A stretch of DNA of 64,000 nucleotides, taken from the NCBI RefSeq assembly GCF_030730925.1, contig NZ_JAVAMB010000003.1:124001-188000 (forward strand), read 5' to 3'. The stretch comes from Flavobacterium sp. DG2-3 (lineage in GTDB: Bacteria; Bacteroidota; Bacteroidia; Flavobacteriales; Flavobacteriaceae). The notes below the pieces were generated by a model. The model did not search any database. It was not told where the DNA came from and saw nothing but the letters and a program-made list of their open reading frames with translations. Positions 1 through 9,555 of the stretch are shown here, piece by piece. A program made the translations under genes and the position numbers. Each line of letters opens with the position of its first letter. The first letter of the stretch is position 1.

Positions 1-661
1 TAGCCGCTCCAATTTGAATTTTAATTTTCTCAGCAGTACTTTCTCCAACAAAAAGGTTGTGCTGTGTACGCATGTAGTAAACGATATCATTTGTGAAAAC
101 GTCACCTGCAATTTTTACAGATTTGTCACATACAATTCCGCCCAAAGCGATAACCGCGATTTCTGTTGTACCACCTCCGATATCTACAATCATGTTACCT
201 TTTGGCTGCATAATGTCAATACCAATACCAATTGCCGCTGCCATTGGCTCATGAATCAAGTAAACTTCTTTTCCGTTTACTCTCTCACAAGATTCCTTCA
301 CCGCTCTCATCTCCACTTCAGTAATACCAGAAGGAATACAAACAACCATACGTAAAGCTGGAGTAAACATTCTTTTTTTCAATGCAGGAATACTTTTAAT
401 GAACATATTGATCATTTTTTCCGAAGCATCAAAATCAGCGATTACACCATCTTTCAAAGGCCTTATAGTTTTGATGTTTTCATGTGTTTTACCTTGCATC
501 ATGTTGGCTTCTTTACCAACAGCAATGATTTTGCCTGATACTCTATCACGTGCAACGATAGATGGACTATCAATGACAACTTTATCATTATGAATGATTA
601 AAGTGTTTGCGGTTCCAAGGTCTATCGCAATATCCTCGGTCATGAAATCAAAAAATCCCAT
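1..661 (-). CDS. mreB: Rod shape-determining protein MreB (partial, C-terminus off the left edge)
   Basis: Bacterial actin that organises lateral cell-wall synthesis under the inner membrane. I translated 220 codons from an ATG at 661. The N-terminus carries the phosphate-1 loop DLGTANTLI, then VCIPSGITEVE, the EPMAAAIG stretch and the second phosphate loop DIGGGTTEIAV, all typical of MreB. The frame stays open to base 1, so roughly the last third of the protein is missing. It lies 56 bases downstream of purH on the same strand; purH followed by mreB is a familiar order in flavobacteria. The plus-strand reading frames over this stretch are antisense shadows. Confidence 0.95.
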   Translation of the reverse strand, partial: MGFFDFMTEDIAIDLGTANTLIIHNDKVVIDSPSIVARDRVSGKIIAVGKEANMMQGKTHENIKTIRPLKDGVIADFDASEKMINMFIKSIPALKKRMFTPALRMVVCIPSGITEVEMRAVKESCERVNGKEVYLIHEPMAAAIGIGIDIMQPKGNMIVDIGGGTTEIAVIALGGIVCDKSVKIAGDVFTNDIVYYMRTQHNLFVGESTAEKIKIQIGAA

Positions 662-717
662 AAGTTTTTTAGGGGTTTAAAATGTTATAAATTATTTATC
701 GAACAAAGTTAAACAAA

Positions 718-2244
718 TTAATGTTTAAAATGACGAGTTCCTGTAAATACCATTGCAAGATTATTTTCATTGCAATAATTTATACTTAATTCGTCTTTAA
801 TCGAACCTCCAGGCTGAATTACAGCAGTTATTCCTGCTTTTTTAGCCAATTCTACACAATCCGGAAATGGGAAAAATGCATCACTTGCCATCGAAGCTCC
901 ATTTAAATCAAATCCAAAAGCTTTTGCTTTGTCAACAGCTTGAATTAAAGCGTCAACTCTTGAAGTCTGACCTGTACCTGATGAAATCAATGTTCCGTTT
1001 TTAGCAAATACAATAGTGTTTGATTTTGTATTCTTGCAGATTTTAGAAGCAAAGATCAAATCTTCGATCTCTTGAGCAGTAGGTTCTGTAATTGTAACGG
1101 TTTTTAAATGCTCTTTATTATCCGTAATATTATTTCTGTCCTGAATTAACAAACCATTAAGACAAGTTCTTACTTGGCGAGCAGGTAATTCTACTTCATT
1201 CTGAACTAGAATAATACGATTTTTCTTCTCTTGTAAAACTGTAACTGCTTCATCATCATAAGCTGGAGCGATTACAACCTCGCAGAATAATTTGTTGATT
1301 TCTTGCGCTGTCTCTAAATCAATTTTAACATTTGAAATTAAAACACCTCCAAAAGCAGAAGTAGGATCGCAAGCTAAAGCTGCTAAATAAGCTTCGCTGA
1401 TCGTTTTTCTAGAAGCCAATCCGCAAGCATTGTTGTGTTTCAAAATGGCGAACGTTGGTCCGTCAGTTTTAAATTCAGCAATTAAATTAACTGCAGCGTC
1501 AACATCTAGTAAATTGTTGTATGATAATTCTTTTCCGTGAAGTTTTTGGAACATAGCATCAAAATCTCCAAAGAAGAATCCTTTTTGGTGAGGGTTTTCA
1601 CCATATCTTAAAACTTGACCGTTTGCAATACTTTCTTTGTAAATAGTCTCATCTGTATTGAAGTAATTAAAAATAGCTCCATCATAGTGAGATGAAACGT
1701 GGAAAGCTTTAGTAGCAAACAATCTTCTGTTTTCTAAAGTTGTTGCTCCGTCTTGCTCTGTAATCAAATCTAAAAGTAAGCTGTACTCGTTAACAGAAGC
1801 TACAATTACAGTGTCTTTGAAATTTTTTGCACCAGCACGAATTAATGAAATACCACCGATATCAATTTTTTCAATAATATCTTGTTCGCTTGCTCCAGAA
1901 GCAACTGTTTTTTCAAAAGGATATAAATCAACAATTACTAAATCGATTTGAGGAATATCAAATTCCTTCATTTGCTGAACATCACTTTCATTATCTTGAC
2001 GATTTAAAATACCACCAAAGATTTTTGGATGTAAAGTTTTTACTCTTCCGCCTAAAATTTCAGGAAAAGAAGTGATATCTTCAACAGGAACTACCGGAAT
2101 ACCAAGGTTTTTGATGAAATCTTCAGTTCCTCCAGTTGAATAAAGTGTTACATTTTGTTCGTGTAATTTTCTAACAATTGGTTCTAATCCATCTTTAGAA
2201 AAAACAGAAATTAATGCCGATTGTATTTTTTTAGTTGTGCTCAT
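718..2244 (-). CDS. purH: Bifunctional AICAR transformylase / IMP cyclohydrolase PurH
   Basis: Catalyses the last two steps of de novo IMP synthesis in the cytoplasm: formylation of AICAR, then ring closure. The N-terminal MGS-like cyclohydrolase domain begins KIQSALISVFSKDG. The transformylase part holds LKHNNACGLA, the catalytic Lys-His region, and a C-terminal QPGGSIKDE. With the ATG at 2244 the protein is 508 residues, the usual length. I reject a longer TTG-initiated reading from 2271 because it would overlap the -7 element at 2269-2276. The 5-prime end faces the divergent permease gene at 2409. Confidence 0.96.
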   Translation of the reverse strand: MSTTKKIQSALISVFSKDGLEPIVRKLHEQNVTLYSTGGTEDFIKNLGIPVVPVEDITSFPEILGGRVKTLHPKIFGGILNRQDNESDVQQMKEFDIPQIDLVIVDLYPFEKTVASGASEQDIIEKIDIGGISLIRAGAKNFKDTVIVASVNEYSLLLDLITEQDGATTLENRRLFATKAFHVSSHYDGAIFNYFNTDETIYKESIANGQVLRYGENPHQKGFFFGDFDAMFQKLHGKELSYNNLLDVDAAVNLIAEFKTDGPTFAILKHNNACGLASRKTISEAYLAALACDPTSAFGGVLISNVKIDLETAQEINKLFCEVVIAPAYDDEAVTVLQEKKNRIILVQNEVELPARQVRTCLNGLLIQDRNNITDNKEHLKTVTITEPTAQEIEDLIFASKICKNTKSNTIVFAKNGTLISSGTGQTSRVDALIQAVDKAKAFGFDLNGASMASDAFFPFPDCVELAKKAGITAVIQPGGSIKDELSINYCNENNLAMVFTGTRHFKH

Positions 2245-2268
2245 TGTGTAGTTATGATTTTCAGACTG

Positions 2269-2276
2269 CAAAAGTA
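2269..2276 (-). promoter_or_regulatory. purH promoter -7 element
   Basis: Reads TACTTTTG on the minus strand, a match to TAnnTTTG, 25 bases upstream of the ATG at 2244. No TTG is seen at the right distance upstream, so only the -7 is supported. It fixes the start of purH at 2244. Confidence 0.55.
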
Positions 2277-2408
2277 GTTTTTTTATATATTATTTTAAAG
2301 TAATTAGTGTAACAATATGCTAAAAAAATCTACTGATGAGTAAGTTAACTTTTATTAGGTTTTTGAATTTAAATTATTGAATTTTACTTTATTGAAAAAT
2401 ACAAAAAT

Positions 2409-3656
2409 ATGATCGTTTATCTAAGATTATTAAAAGAAAGCCTGAGCTTCGCCATCAATGCTTTACGGAATAATAAATTGCGCACCTTATTGTCGCTTTT
2501 AGGCGTAACTATCGGTATTTTTTCAATTATCGCTGTTTTGGCTGCGGTTGACTCTTTAGATAAAAAAATTACTAAAGATTTGAGCAGTTTAGATAAAAAT
2601 ACAATTTATTTAATGAAATTCAGCTTTGGGCCGTCTGAAATTCCACAATGGAAGCGAGAGCAGTTTCCAAACGTGAAATATGATGAATATGTCGGGCTTA
2701 AAAATTCGATGAACGACACCGATCAAGTGGGGTATCAGCTTTTTGTAAATAGAGAAAGTTTAAAGTATGATTCTAAAACAGTCAGCGATGTCAATATTAT
2801 TCCTGCGTCAAGCGAAATGGTCGATATTGACGGTGTGAGTTTTGATAAAGGCAGATTTTACAACGAATCAGAATCGAACTCTGGAACAGCTGTTATTGTT
2901 CTGGGTTACGATATTGCCGATGGACTTTTCGGAACAAGTGACCCGATTGGTAAGAACATCCGTCTCTACGGACAGCGATTTACAGTTATTGGTGTAATGG
3001 CAAAACAAGGAGCAGGATTTTTTGGAGACAGTAACGATACTTCGGTTTATATTCCAGCTAATTTTTTAAGAAGAATGTACGGAGACAGCGATGCAATGAC
3101 GCCTGTAATTGTTTTGAAACCCGAAAAAGGAGTTGATATGGATGCGTACAAAGCGCAAATTGCCCAGAAACTTCGAGCAATCCGCGGAATGAAAGCAGGA
3201 GAAATGGATAATTTCTTTATAAATGTACTTTCTGGATTTACCGATTTTATCGATGGAATTTTAGGACAGATGAATTTTGTAGGTTGGGTAATCAGTGGAT
3301 TTTCTCTTTTGGTTGGCGGTTTCGGAATTGCCAATATTATGTTTGTTTCGGTGAAAGAAAGAACCAATCTTATCGGAATTCAAAAATCATTGGGAGCAAA
3401 AAATAAATTTATCTTATTCCAATTTTTGTTTGAAGCTGTAATTCTTTCTGTAATTGGAGGAATAATAGGTCTTTTAATGGTTTGGGGAATTGCTTTTGCC
3501 TTAACTAAATTGCTTGACTTCGAATTTGTTCTTAGTTTAGGGAATATCATTTTAGGAACTGGCTTAGCAGCGCTTATCGGTTTAATTTCGGGAATTCTAC
3601 CGGCAATTTCTGCCGCAAATTTAGATCCGGTAGAAGCAATTCGAACAGGAATGTAA
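2409..3656 (+). CDS. MacB/FtsX-type ABC transporter permease
   Basis: Inner-membrane permease of the MacB family, which couples a cytoplasmic ATPase to a large periplasmic domain. In 415 residues it shows an N-terminal motif ALRNNKLRTLLSLLGVTIG leading into a first membrane helix, a MacB-like periplasmic domain (about 50-280), then an FtsX domain with three hydrophobic helices. It ends with the family-typical DPVEAIRTGM. No ATPase gene is adjacent, so its partner must be elsewhere. The substrate cannot be told from the sequence. Confidence 0.9.
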   Translation: MIVYLRLLKESLSFAINALRNNKLRTLLSLLGVTIGIFSIIAVLAAVDSLDKKITKDLSSLDKNTIYLMKFSFGPSEIPQWKREQFPNVKYDEYVGLKNSMNDTDQVGYQLFVNRESLKYDSKTVSDVNIIPASSEMVDIDGVSFDKGRFYNESESNSGTAVIVLGYDIADGLFGTSDPIGKNIRLYGQRFTVIGVMAKQGAGFFGDSNDTSVYIPANFLRRMYGDSDAMTPVIVLKPEKGVDMDAYKAQIAQKLRAIRGMKAGEMDNFFINVLSGFTDFIDGILGQMNFVGWVISGFSLLVGGFGIANIMFVSVKERTNLIGIQKSLGAKNKFILFQFLFEAVILSVIGGIIGLLMVWGIAFALTKLLDFEFVLSLGNIILGTGLAALIGLISGILPAISAANLDPVEAIRTGM

Positions 3657-3745
3657 TATTGCTTTTGTGTTATTTTACTGTAAATTTTGTTGGGTCGGAA
3701 TAATTAGATAATTTTGATAGGTTAAGAATTTAAACCATTAAACAA

Positions 3746-4633
3746 ATGAGCTTTAACCTTAGATCTGTCGATACTGTTGAGTCTATTTCTAGAGAAGATT
3801 TCAAAAGAAATTATTTAGACAAAAAGAAGCCCTTAATTATAAAAGGACTTACCAATGACTGGCCTGCAAGGGAGAAATGGTCGACAGAATATTTTAAGGA
3901 AATTGCTGGAGAAATTGAGGTGAAATTGGTTGATAATTCTAAAGCTGATCCCTCAAAAGTAATTAATGCTTCAATTGCCAGTATGAAATTTGGCGAATAC
4001 TTAGATCTTATAAAAAGAGAGCCAACACAACTGCGTATTTTTTTCTTCAATCTTTTTAAACACAGGCCAGAACTTATTAATGATGTAAAAGTTCCAAAAG
4101 AATTAATGGGAGGTTTTATAGAAAGCATGCCTGCAATGTTTTTTGGAGGTTCTAAGGCTATTACGTTTCTGCATTACGATATTGATCTGCCGCATTTGTT
4201 TCATACCCATTTTGGAGGAAGAAAGCATATTATCTTATTTGATAATAAATGGAAAAAAAGATTGTATTGTCTTCCAAATACAACCTACGCTTTAGAAGAT
4301 TACGATGTAGCTAATCCTGATTTTGAAAAATTTCCTGCTTTAAAAGGAGTAGAAGGGTACGAAGTTTTCTTAGAACACGGAGACACATTATTTATGCCAA
4401 CAGGAATGTGGCATTGGATGCGTTATATTGACGGCTCTTTTTCATTGACACTACGCGCGTGGGATCAGTCGGTATCTCGAAAAATAGCGAGTGTCTGGAG
4501 CTTATTTATGCATGGCGCAGTAGATAGCGGTATAAAAGTGGTTTTTAGAAAACGTTATGCTGTTTGGCGCGAAAAATTAGCTTATAAAATTGCTGAAAAA
4601 GAATTGAAAAGAGATTTGAAGAAAGCGGGGTGA
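3746..4633 (+). CDS. Cupin_8 / JmjC-like Fe(II)-dependent oxygenase-type protein
   Basis: A 295-residue protein of the cupin_8 (JmjC-related) family, members of which are mostly 2-oxoglutarate/Fe(II) oxygenases. The family pattern is visible: KPLIIKGLTNDWPA near the start, the metal-binding HYD triplet at residues 143-145, and the distal histidine in TGMWHWM at residue 223. An aromatic pair around FHTHFGGRKH matches the usual core. The C-terminus (from about 240) is basic and helical. It is a single transcription unit between the permease and a bidirectional terminator at 4802. The substrate is unknown. Confidence 0.85.
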   Translation: MSFNLRSVDTVESISREDFKRNYLDKKKPLIIKGLTNDWPAREKWSTEYFKEIAGEIEVKLVDNSKADPSKVINASIASMKFGEYLDLIKREPTQLRIFFFNLFKHRPELINDVKVPKELMGGFIESMPAMFFGGSKAITFLHYDIDLPHLFHTHFGGRKHIILFDNKWKKRLYCLPNTTYALEDYDVANPDFEKFPALKGVEGYEVFLEHGDTLFMPTGMWHWMRYIDGSFSLTLRAWDQSVSRKIASVWSLFMHGAVDSGIKVVFRKRYAVWREKLAYKIAEKELKRDLKKAG

Positions 4634-4653
4634 TAAAGAATGGACTTTTATTT

Positions 4654-4680
4654 CCTGCAAGGTTTTAAAAACCTTGTAGG
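4654..4680. repeat. Short intergenic palindrome (CCTGCAAGG family)
   Basis: An inverted repeat of the form CCTGCAAGGTTT...AAACCTTGTAGG. Near-identical copies recur in this window at 46335-46361, 46391-46417, about 59520-59610 and about 59995-60023, always between genes. This is a dispersed REP-like palindrome. Confidence 0.8.
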
Positions 4681-4801
4681 TATTTATGAATTCATCTCAA
4701 AAATATTCATTCATATTTACTCTATACTATTCCTAAAAGGTTTTCAAAATATTCAACGGAAACTTAAATAACCTTACATTACTTATATGGTTAAAAACAA
4801 A

Positions 4802-4834
4802 AAAATCCCAAGAAACAATTTTTCTTGGGATTTT
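4802..4834. terminator. Bidirectional intrinsic terminator between the cupin gene and accD
   Basis: A hairpin with arms AAAATCCCAAGAA and TTCTTGGGATTTT flanked by A and T runs on both sides. It lies between two convergent genes and directly downstream of accD on the minus strand. Confidence 0.85.
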
Positions 4835-4856
4835 CTATTTTGAATAGTTTTTAAAA

Positions 4857-5711
4857 CTATCGAATATCATTATTTTGAATCAAATCGATATATAAGTTGA
4901 TCTTATCTTTCAATTCTTTTCTAGGCGTGATAAAGTCTAAGAAACCGTGCTCTAAAAGAAACTCAGCAGTTTGGAAACCTTCTGGTAAATCTTTTCCTGT
5001 AGTGTCACGTACAACACGAGGACCAGCAAAGCCAATCAATGCGCCTGGCTCAGATATGTTGATGTCTCCTAACATAGCGTAAGATGCAGTTGTTCCTCCA
5101 GTTGTTGGATCTGTACAAAGAGAGATGTAAGGCAATTTAGCTTCAGCTAATTGAGCTAGTTTTACAGAGGTTTTTGCCAATTGCATTAAAGAATAAGCAG
5201 CTTCCATCATACGAGCTCCGCCAGATTTAGAAATCATTACAAAAGGCAATTTGTTTTTGATCGCGTGATCAATACCTCTTGCGATTTTTTCTCCTACTAC
5301 TGCTCCCATAGATCCACCGATAAAAGCAAAATCCATACAGCAGATTACAAGTTCTCTTCCTTTAGATTTTCCTACTCCCGTACGTACAGCGTCTTTAAGA
5401 TGAGTTTTTTCCATTACGTCTTTCAAACGATCTGCATATTTTTTTGTGTCCACAAAATGCAGAGGGTCTTTAGAAGTCATGTTTTTGTCTAACTCAACAA
5501 ATTCGTTGTTGTCGAATAAAATTTCAAAATAGGTTGCGCTTCCAATTCGAACGTGAAAATCATCTTCAGGGCTTACGAATAAATTTCTTGCTAATTCGTC
5601 AGCATCAATAATTTTTCCAGTAGGAGATTTGTACCACAATCCTTTCGGAACGTCCATCTTATCTTCTGTAGCGGTCGTAATCCCTTTTTCTTGTCTTTTA
5701 AACCAAGCCAT
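4857..5711 (-). CDS. accD: Acetyl-CoA carboxylase carboxyltransferase subunit beta
   Basis: Transfers the carboxyl group from carboxybiotin to acetyl-CoA with AccA, the committed step of fatty-acid synthesis. 284 residues. The crotonase-like core is clear: [56 protein letters not shown]. The N-terminus aligns well with the usual zinc-ribbon segment ([11 protein letters not shown]...LFVSPEDD), but all four zinc cysteines are replaced: Ser29, Gly32, Ser47 and Asp50 occupy their places. Start at the ATG at 5711 (MAWFKR), typical for the family. It lies downstream of fba on the same strand. Confidence 0.96.
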   Translation of the reverse strand: MAWFKRQEKGITTATEDKMDVPKGLWYKSPTGKIIDADELARNLFVSPEDDFHVRIGSATYFEILFDNNEFVELDKNMTSKDPLHFVDTKKYADRLKDVMEKTHLKDAVRTGVGKSKGRELVICCMDFAFIGGSMGAVVGEKIARGIDHAIKNKLPFVMISKSGGARMMEAAYSLMQLAKTSVKLAQLAEAKLPYISLCTDPTTGGTTASYAMLGDINISEPGALIGFAGPRVVRDTTGKDLPEGFQTAEFLLEHGFLDFITPRKELKDKINLYIDLIQNNDIR

Positions 5712-5816
5712 TTCTTTTAGTATTCAGTGTTCAGTAATAAAAATTTCAGTGTTCAGTGGTATTCAGTTTTAAGCATTCAAAACAGAACGCTTAAAACTGT
5801 AAACTGAATACTTTTA

Positions 5817-6884
5817 TTATAACGTGTTAACGTTATTTAAGTCAGCAAAAGCTTGCTCCAATCTTGCGTTGAAAGTTACTTCGCTTTCACGTACCCATCT
5901 TCTTGGGTCGTAGTATTTTTTGTTAGGAACATCAGCACCTTCTGGGTTACCGATTTGTGATTTTAAATAGTCAAGATTTTTAACCATATAATCACGAATT
6001 CCTTCAGTGTATGCAAATTGTAAATCTGTATCAATGTTCATTTTGATAACTCCGTAGCTAATTCCTTCTCTGATTTCTTCAAGAGTAGAACCTGAACCTC
6101 CGTGGAAAACGAAATCAACTGGATTGTGTCCTGTGTTGAATTTGTTTTGTACGAAATCTTGAGAGTTCTTTAAGATTTTTGGAGTTAATTTTACGTTTCC
6201 TGGTTTGTAAACACCGTGAACGTTTCCGAAAGCAGCAGCAATTGTAAATTTAGGGCTTACTTTAGATAATTCTTCGTAAGCGTAAGCTACTTCTTCTGGC
6301 TGAGTATATAATTTTGAGCTGTCAACATCAGAGTTGTCAACACCATCTTCCTCACCACCTGTAATACCAAGTTCGATTTCCAATGTCATGCCCATTTTGC
6401 TCATTCTAGCTAAATATTCTTTACAGATCTCGATGTTTTCTTCGATTGGCTCCTCAGACAAATCGATCATGTGAGAACTGAATAATGGTTTTCCTGTTTC
6501 TGCGAAGTGTTTTTCAGAAGCATCTAATAAACCATCAATCCAAGGTAAAAGTTTTTTTGCACAGTGGTCAGTATGTAAGATTACAGTTGCACCGTAAGCT
6601 TCTGCCAAAGTATGAATATGTTTTGCTCCCGCGATTCCTCCTGCGATAGCTGCTTTTTCACCTGCATTTGATAACCCTTTTCCAGCGTTGAATTGTGCTC
6701 CACCGTTAGAAAATTGAATGATAACTGGCGCGTTTAGTTTTGCTGCAGTTTCAAGAACTCCGTTAATTGTGCTAGATCCAGTAACGTTTACTGCTGGAAG
6801 AGCAAAACCCTTCTCTTTCGCATAATTAAAGATCTCTTGTACTTGATCTCCTGTAGCTACTCCTGGTTTAATGTTGTGTGCCAT
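5817..6884 (-). CDS. fbaA: Class II fructose-bisphosphate aldolase
   Basis: Zn-dependent aldolase of glycolysis and gluconeogenesis; cleaves or makes fructose 1,6-bisphosphate. 355 residues, the length of the FbaA-type class II enzymes. Visible motifs include LHTDHCAKKLLPW (zinc histidine and catalytic Asp), ELGITGGEEDGVD, FGNVHGVY and FHGGSGS (phosphate binding). A minus-strand -7 element TATTTTTG lies at 6923-6930, about 40 bases upstream. The accD gene follows 105 bases downstream, separated by a small run of ttcagtgttcag-type repeats. Confidence 0.96.
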   Translation of the reverse strand: MAHNIKPGVATGDQVQEIFNYAKEKGFALPAVNVTGSSTINGVLETAAKLNAPVIIQFSNGGAQFNAGKGLSNAGEKAAIAGGIAGAKHIHTLAEAYGATVILHTDHCAKKLLPWIDGLLDASEKHFAETGKPLFSSHMIDLSEEPIEENIEICKEYLARMSKMGMTLEIELGITGGEEDGVDNSDVDSSKLYTQPEEVAYAYEELSKVSPKFTIAAAFGNVHGVYKPGNVKLTPKILKNSQDFVQNKFNTGHNPVDFVFHGGSGSTLEEIREGISYGVIKMNIDTDLQFAYTEGIRDYMVKNLDYLKSQIGNPEGADVPNKKYYDPRRWVRESEVTFNARLEQAFADLNNVNTL

Positions 6885-6922
6885 TGTACTTTTTTTTATA
6901 GTTGTTTTTAGTTTTTAGGTTG

Positions 6923-6930
6923 CAAAAATA
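6923..6930 (-). promoter_or_regulatory. fba promoter -7 element
   Basis: TATTTTTG on the minus strand, matching TAnnTTTG, in the 60-base space between the tamL-like stop and the fba start. No clear TTG upstream. Confidence 0.5.
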
Positions 6931-6944
6931 AGAATTAATTAGCA

Positions 6945-9518
6945 TTAGAACGGATAATTTATACCAAAATTTAAAACCGAGTGCCCAAAATTGTATTCTT
7001 TAAACCATCGGTCTCCCTTCTCATGCGCCGGATTATAAGTCTTAAAGCCTAAATCTAAACGAATCACAAAAAAGCTCAAATCGTATCTTAAACCGAATCC
7101 GGTACCTACAGCAATTTCTTCTAAATCGTTTAAGTTGTCAAATCTTGCCTTCGGATCTATGACATTATCGAGCACATTCCAGATATTTCCGGCATCTGCA
7201 AAGAGCGCACCTTTAACATCGCCAAAAATTTTAAATCGATATTCGATACTAGCGGCAATTTTCATATTGGCCTCATTAAAGTCATTTACGGCATTCGTAC
7301 TTCCCGGTCCCAAAGCATAAGGTTGCCAAGCACGGTTGTCATTGGAACCCCCGCCATAATAACTTCGTGAAAACGGAATGTAGTTTGAATTTCCAAACGG
7401 AATCGCAATTCCGAAGAAGCTTCTTACGGCTAATACTTTTTCTTTTCCAAAATCCCAGTGTTTGATGTAATCAAATTCAGTTTTAATATATTCTGAATAT
7501 TCTAAATTGAAGATCTCATAGTTTCCTCTTGCATTCTTTGGAAGATTTCCAATCTCAGAAACTGCAGAAAGCAAGGTTCCTGCCGACTCAATTTTTGTTC
7601 TAAATTGATAGAAATTATTATCAGCCAAATCCTTTTTTGTTGTTTTCGTAAAAGAATAGCTTGTCGCTAGAATGAAATCATTTTCAGTCAGACGAACTCT
7701 TCTTTCTTCGATACTTTCAACCTCTTGGTACTGAGAGTCTGCAGGAGTTAAGGCTGTTTGTCCAGTCAATACGTCTCTCGTAAATCCCGTTGTTCCTGTA
7801 GGTATAGTTAAATCTTTTCTCTCTTGTTCTTCTGGGGTAGTTCCCCAGTTAGAAAGGTTAGTATTGTAATCTTTTCCAATACCATTCAAATCATCATAAG
7901 AAGAAGTATAAACTCTAAAATAATTATCTGGATTTAAGTTGCGAACAAATTGCGCATTTAACAATTCCAGTTTTGCCGTGTTATGACGTTTTGGAGTCCA
8001 GTTGTATGAAATACCTCCTGTAAAGTTTTCTTTGTCTAGACCAATATTTCGCTGTTTGGAAAAACCAGACGACACAGAAGTGTACGGAATCATACTCTTG
8101 GGAATGATTTTTTCTGTTCCAAACGGCAGTAAAATTCTCGGGAAATTCAGTTTTAAATCTAAACCATATTCAGAAACGTTAAAGAAATTATCGTTCGGAT
8201 TGGCCATATCTCTGGATGAACCCACGTTTAAACGAGCCGAAATTTCTAAAGTTTCTGCACGGTTAAACACATTTCGAATAGTCTCAGAAACACTGGCTCC
8301 AATTCCGAAATCTTGAATGTTAGAATGCGTTACGTCAAGAGTGGCCCCAAAGCTGTATTTTTTTCTTGGCGTTAGATAAACATTCGCAATAAGAGATTGG
8401 GCTGTAGAATCTCTTTTGTCAACTTCATATTGAATAGAAGGATAATTGAAAATTCTTAAATTATTTAAATATCGAGAAGATAGAGTAGTTCTAAAGTCCG
8501 CAAAAGTGCTTCCTTTTGTAATGAAAATAGCATCTGTAATAGCGCGTGGTCTATATTTTAAGGTCTTGTAGCTATATAAATTAAAGTTGTTGTACGTTAC
8601 ACTGTCTGTTGGTTTTTTCTTAGCATTCGCAGCAGAATAATCAGTGTAGATATTTACATCGCTAATCTTATACAATTTAAAAGGTTCTGTACGGCTAGAA
8701 TCTCTTTCTTGAATACTATTATTATTAATAATTAAAGTAACATCTGCTTTGGCTTTTTTACCGATAGTGTCAATGTCAAAAGTTACATACGTAGGCTGAA
8801 AATAGTAAGCCCCATGATTTCTGAAATAGGTTGTAATACGGTTTTTTTCTTCTTCAAAATCTGAAGTTTTATATTGATTTCCAGACTTTAATAAAGAAGG
8901 ATCATTATTAGTTTGATATAATGAGTCTAATGCCGGAGTCATTATTTTGGTTCTGATGGTATCCAGTTTATAAGCCGGTCCAGTAGTAATATTATAATTA
9001 ATTGCGGCTCTCTTTTTTCCCACCGTATCAATAGTATAATCGGTTTGAACATTAAAAAAGCCATTATTGAAATAATAGTATTTTAAGCGTAATAATGATT
9101 TTTTAGTTTTTGAAGTGTCAATTATTACAGGCGGTTCACCAGTATTTTTTAGAAACTCATGAATCCCTTTATAATAAAAAGATTGTCCCAAACGATCTAC
9201 TTGCTTTGCTGAGAATATTTTAGACATACGCTCATACTTTTCAGGATTGTTTTTAAATTTTGCCTGATAAGTAGAATCTGGATTTAAATTGGCTAAATTG
9301 TATAAATTTAATCGAAGTTTGTAACCCAATAATTTACCATTTGGTTTTTGGTACATTTGGTTAGAAGCCGTTTCATCGTTTGTTGATTTTCCGTTAACCA
9401 AAATATTATTTTTTACAAGAAGGTTTTTTCCATCGGGAACTCTTTTTACGGCATTACAAGCGCAAATTAATATTGCAATTAGAAGAAATGCTATTATTTT
9501 TGTGGAATTATTTTTCAA
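6945..9518 (-). CDS. TamL-like lipoprotein: BamA/TamA-family outer-membrane assembly protein
   Basis: Outer-membrane Omp85-family barrel, probably the lipidated TamA variant (TamL) known in Bacteroidota, with a role in outer-membrane biogenesis. 857 residues. A hydrophobic signal with lipobox I-C-A-C places the lipidated cysteine at residue 21. POTRA-like segments follow (to about 400), then a long beta-barrel with the Omp85-like NNRAWQPYALGPGS and GTGFGLRYDL motifs, ending in a terminal Phe (GINYPF). The next genes are an RNA methyltransferase and porT. The assignment to TamL rather than another BamA paralogue rests on the lipobox and my recollection of neighbourhood. Confidence 0.88.
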   Translation of the reverse strand: MKNNSTKIIAFLLIAILICACNAVKRVPDGKNLLVKNNILVNGKSTNDETASNQMYQKPNGKLLGYKLRLNLYNLANLNPDSTYQAKFKNNPEKYERMSKIFSAKQVDRLGQSFYYKGIHEFLKNTGEPPVIIDTSKTKKSLLRLKYYYFNNGFFNVQTDYTIDTVGKKRAAINYNITTGPAYKLDTIRTKIMTPALDSLYQTNNDPSLLKSGNQYKTSDFEEEKNRITTYFRNHGAYYFQPTYVTFDIDTIGKKAKADVTLIINNNSIQERDSSRTEPFKLYKISDVNIYTDYSAANAKKKPTDSVTYNNFNLYSYKTLKYRPRAITDAIFITKGSTFADFRTTLSSRYLNNLRIFNYPSIQYEVDKRDSTAQSLIANVYLTPRKKYSFGATLDVTHSNIQDFGIGASVSETIRNVFNRAETLEISARLNVGSSRDMANPNDNFFNVSEYGLDLKLNFPRILLPFGTEKIIPKSMIPYTSVSSGFSKQRNIGLDKENFTGGISYNWTPKRHNTAKLELLNAQFVRNLNPDNYFRVYTSSYDDLNGIGKDYNTNLSNWGTTPEEQERKDLTIPTGTTGFTRDVLTGQTALTPADSQYQEVESIEERRVRLTENDFILATSYSFTKTTKKDLADNNFYQFRTKIESAGTLLSAVSEIGNLPKNARGNYEIFNLEYSEYIKTEFDYIKHWDFGKEKVLAVRSFFGIAIPFGNSNYIPFSRSYYGGGSNDNRAWQPYALGPGSTNAVNDFNEANMKIAASIEYRFKIFGDVKGALFADAGNIWNVLDNVIDPKARFDNLNDLEEIAVGTGFGLRYDLSFFVIRLDLGFKTYNPAHEKGDRWFKEYNFGHSVLNFGINYPF

Positions 9519-9538
9519 GTGTTTTTTAATATTTAATT

Positions 9539-9546
9539 CAAAAGTA
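9539..9546 (-). promoter_or_regulatory. tamL-like gene promoter -7 element
   Basis: TACTTTTG on the minus strand, a TAnnTTTG match 21 bases before the ATG at 9518. It lies within the 37-base gap to the divergent methyltransferase gene. Confidence 0.5.
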
Positions 9547-9555
9547 CATTATTTT

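Noticed and set aside
14..593. Plus-strand reading frames of 113 and 64 residues at the left edge
   Set aside because: They are antisense to the mreB coding sequence, which I translated with all its family motifs on the minus strand.
2245..2271. Longer N-terminus of PurH from 2271
   Set aside because: Starts with TTG, overlaps the -7 promoter element, and adds nine residues absent from the usual 508-residue protein.
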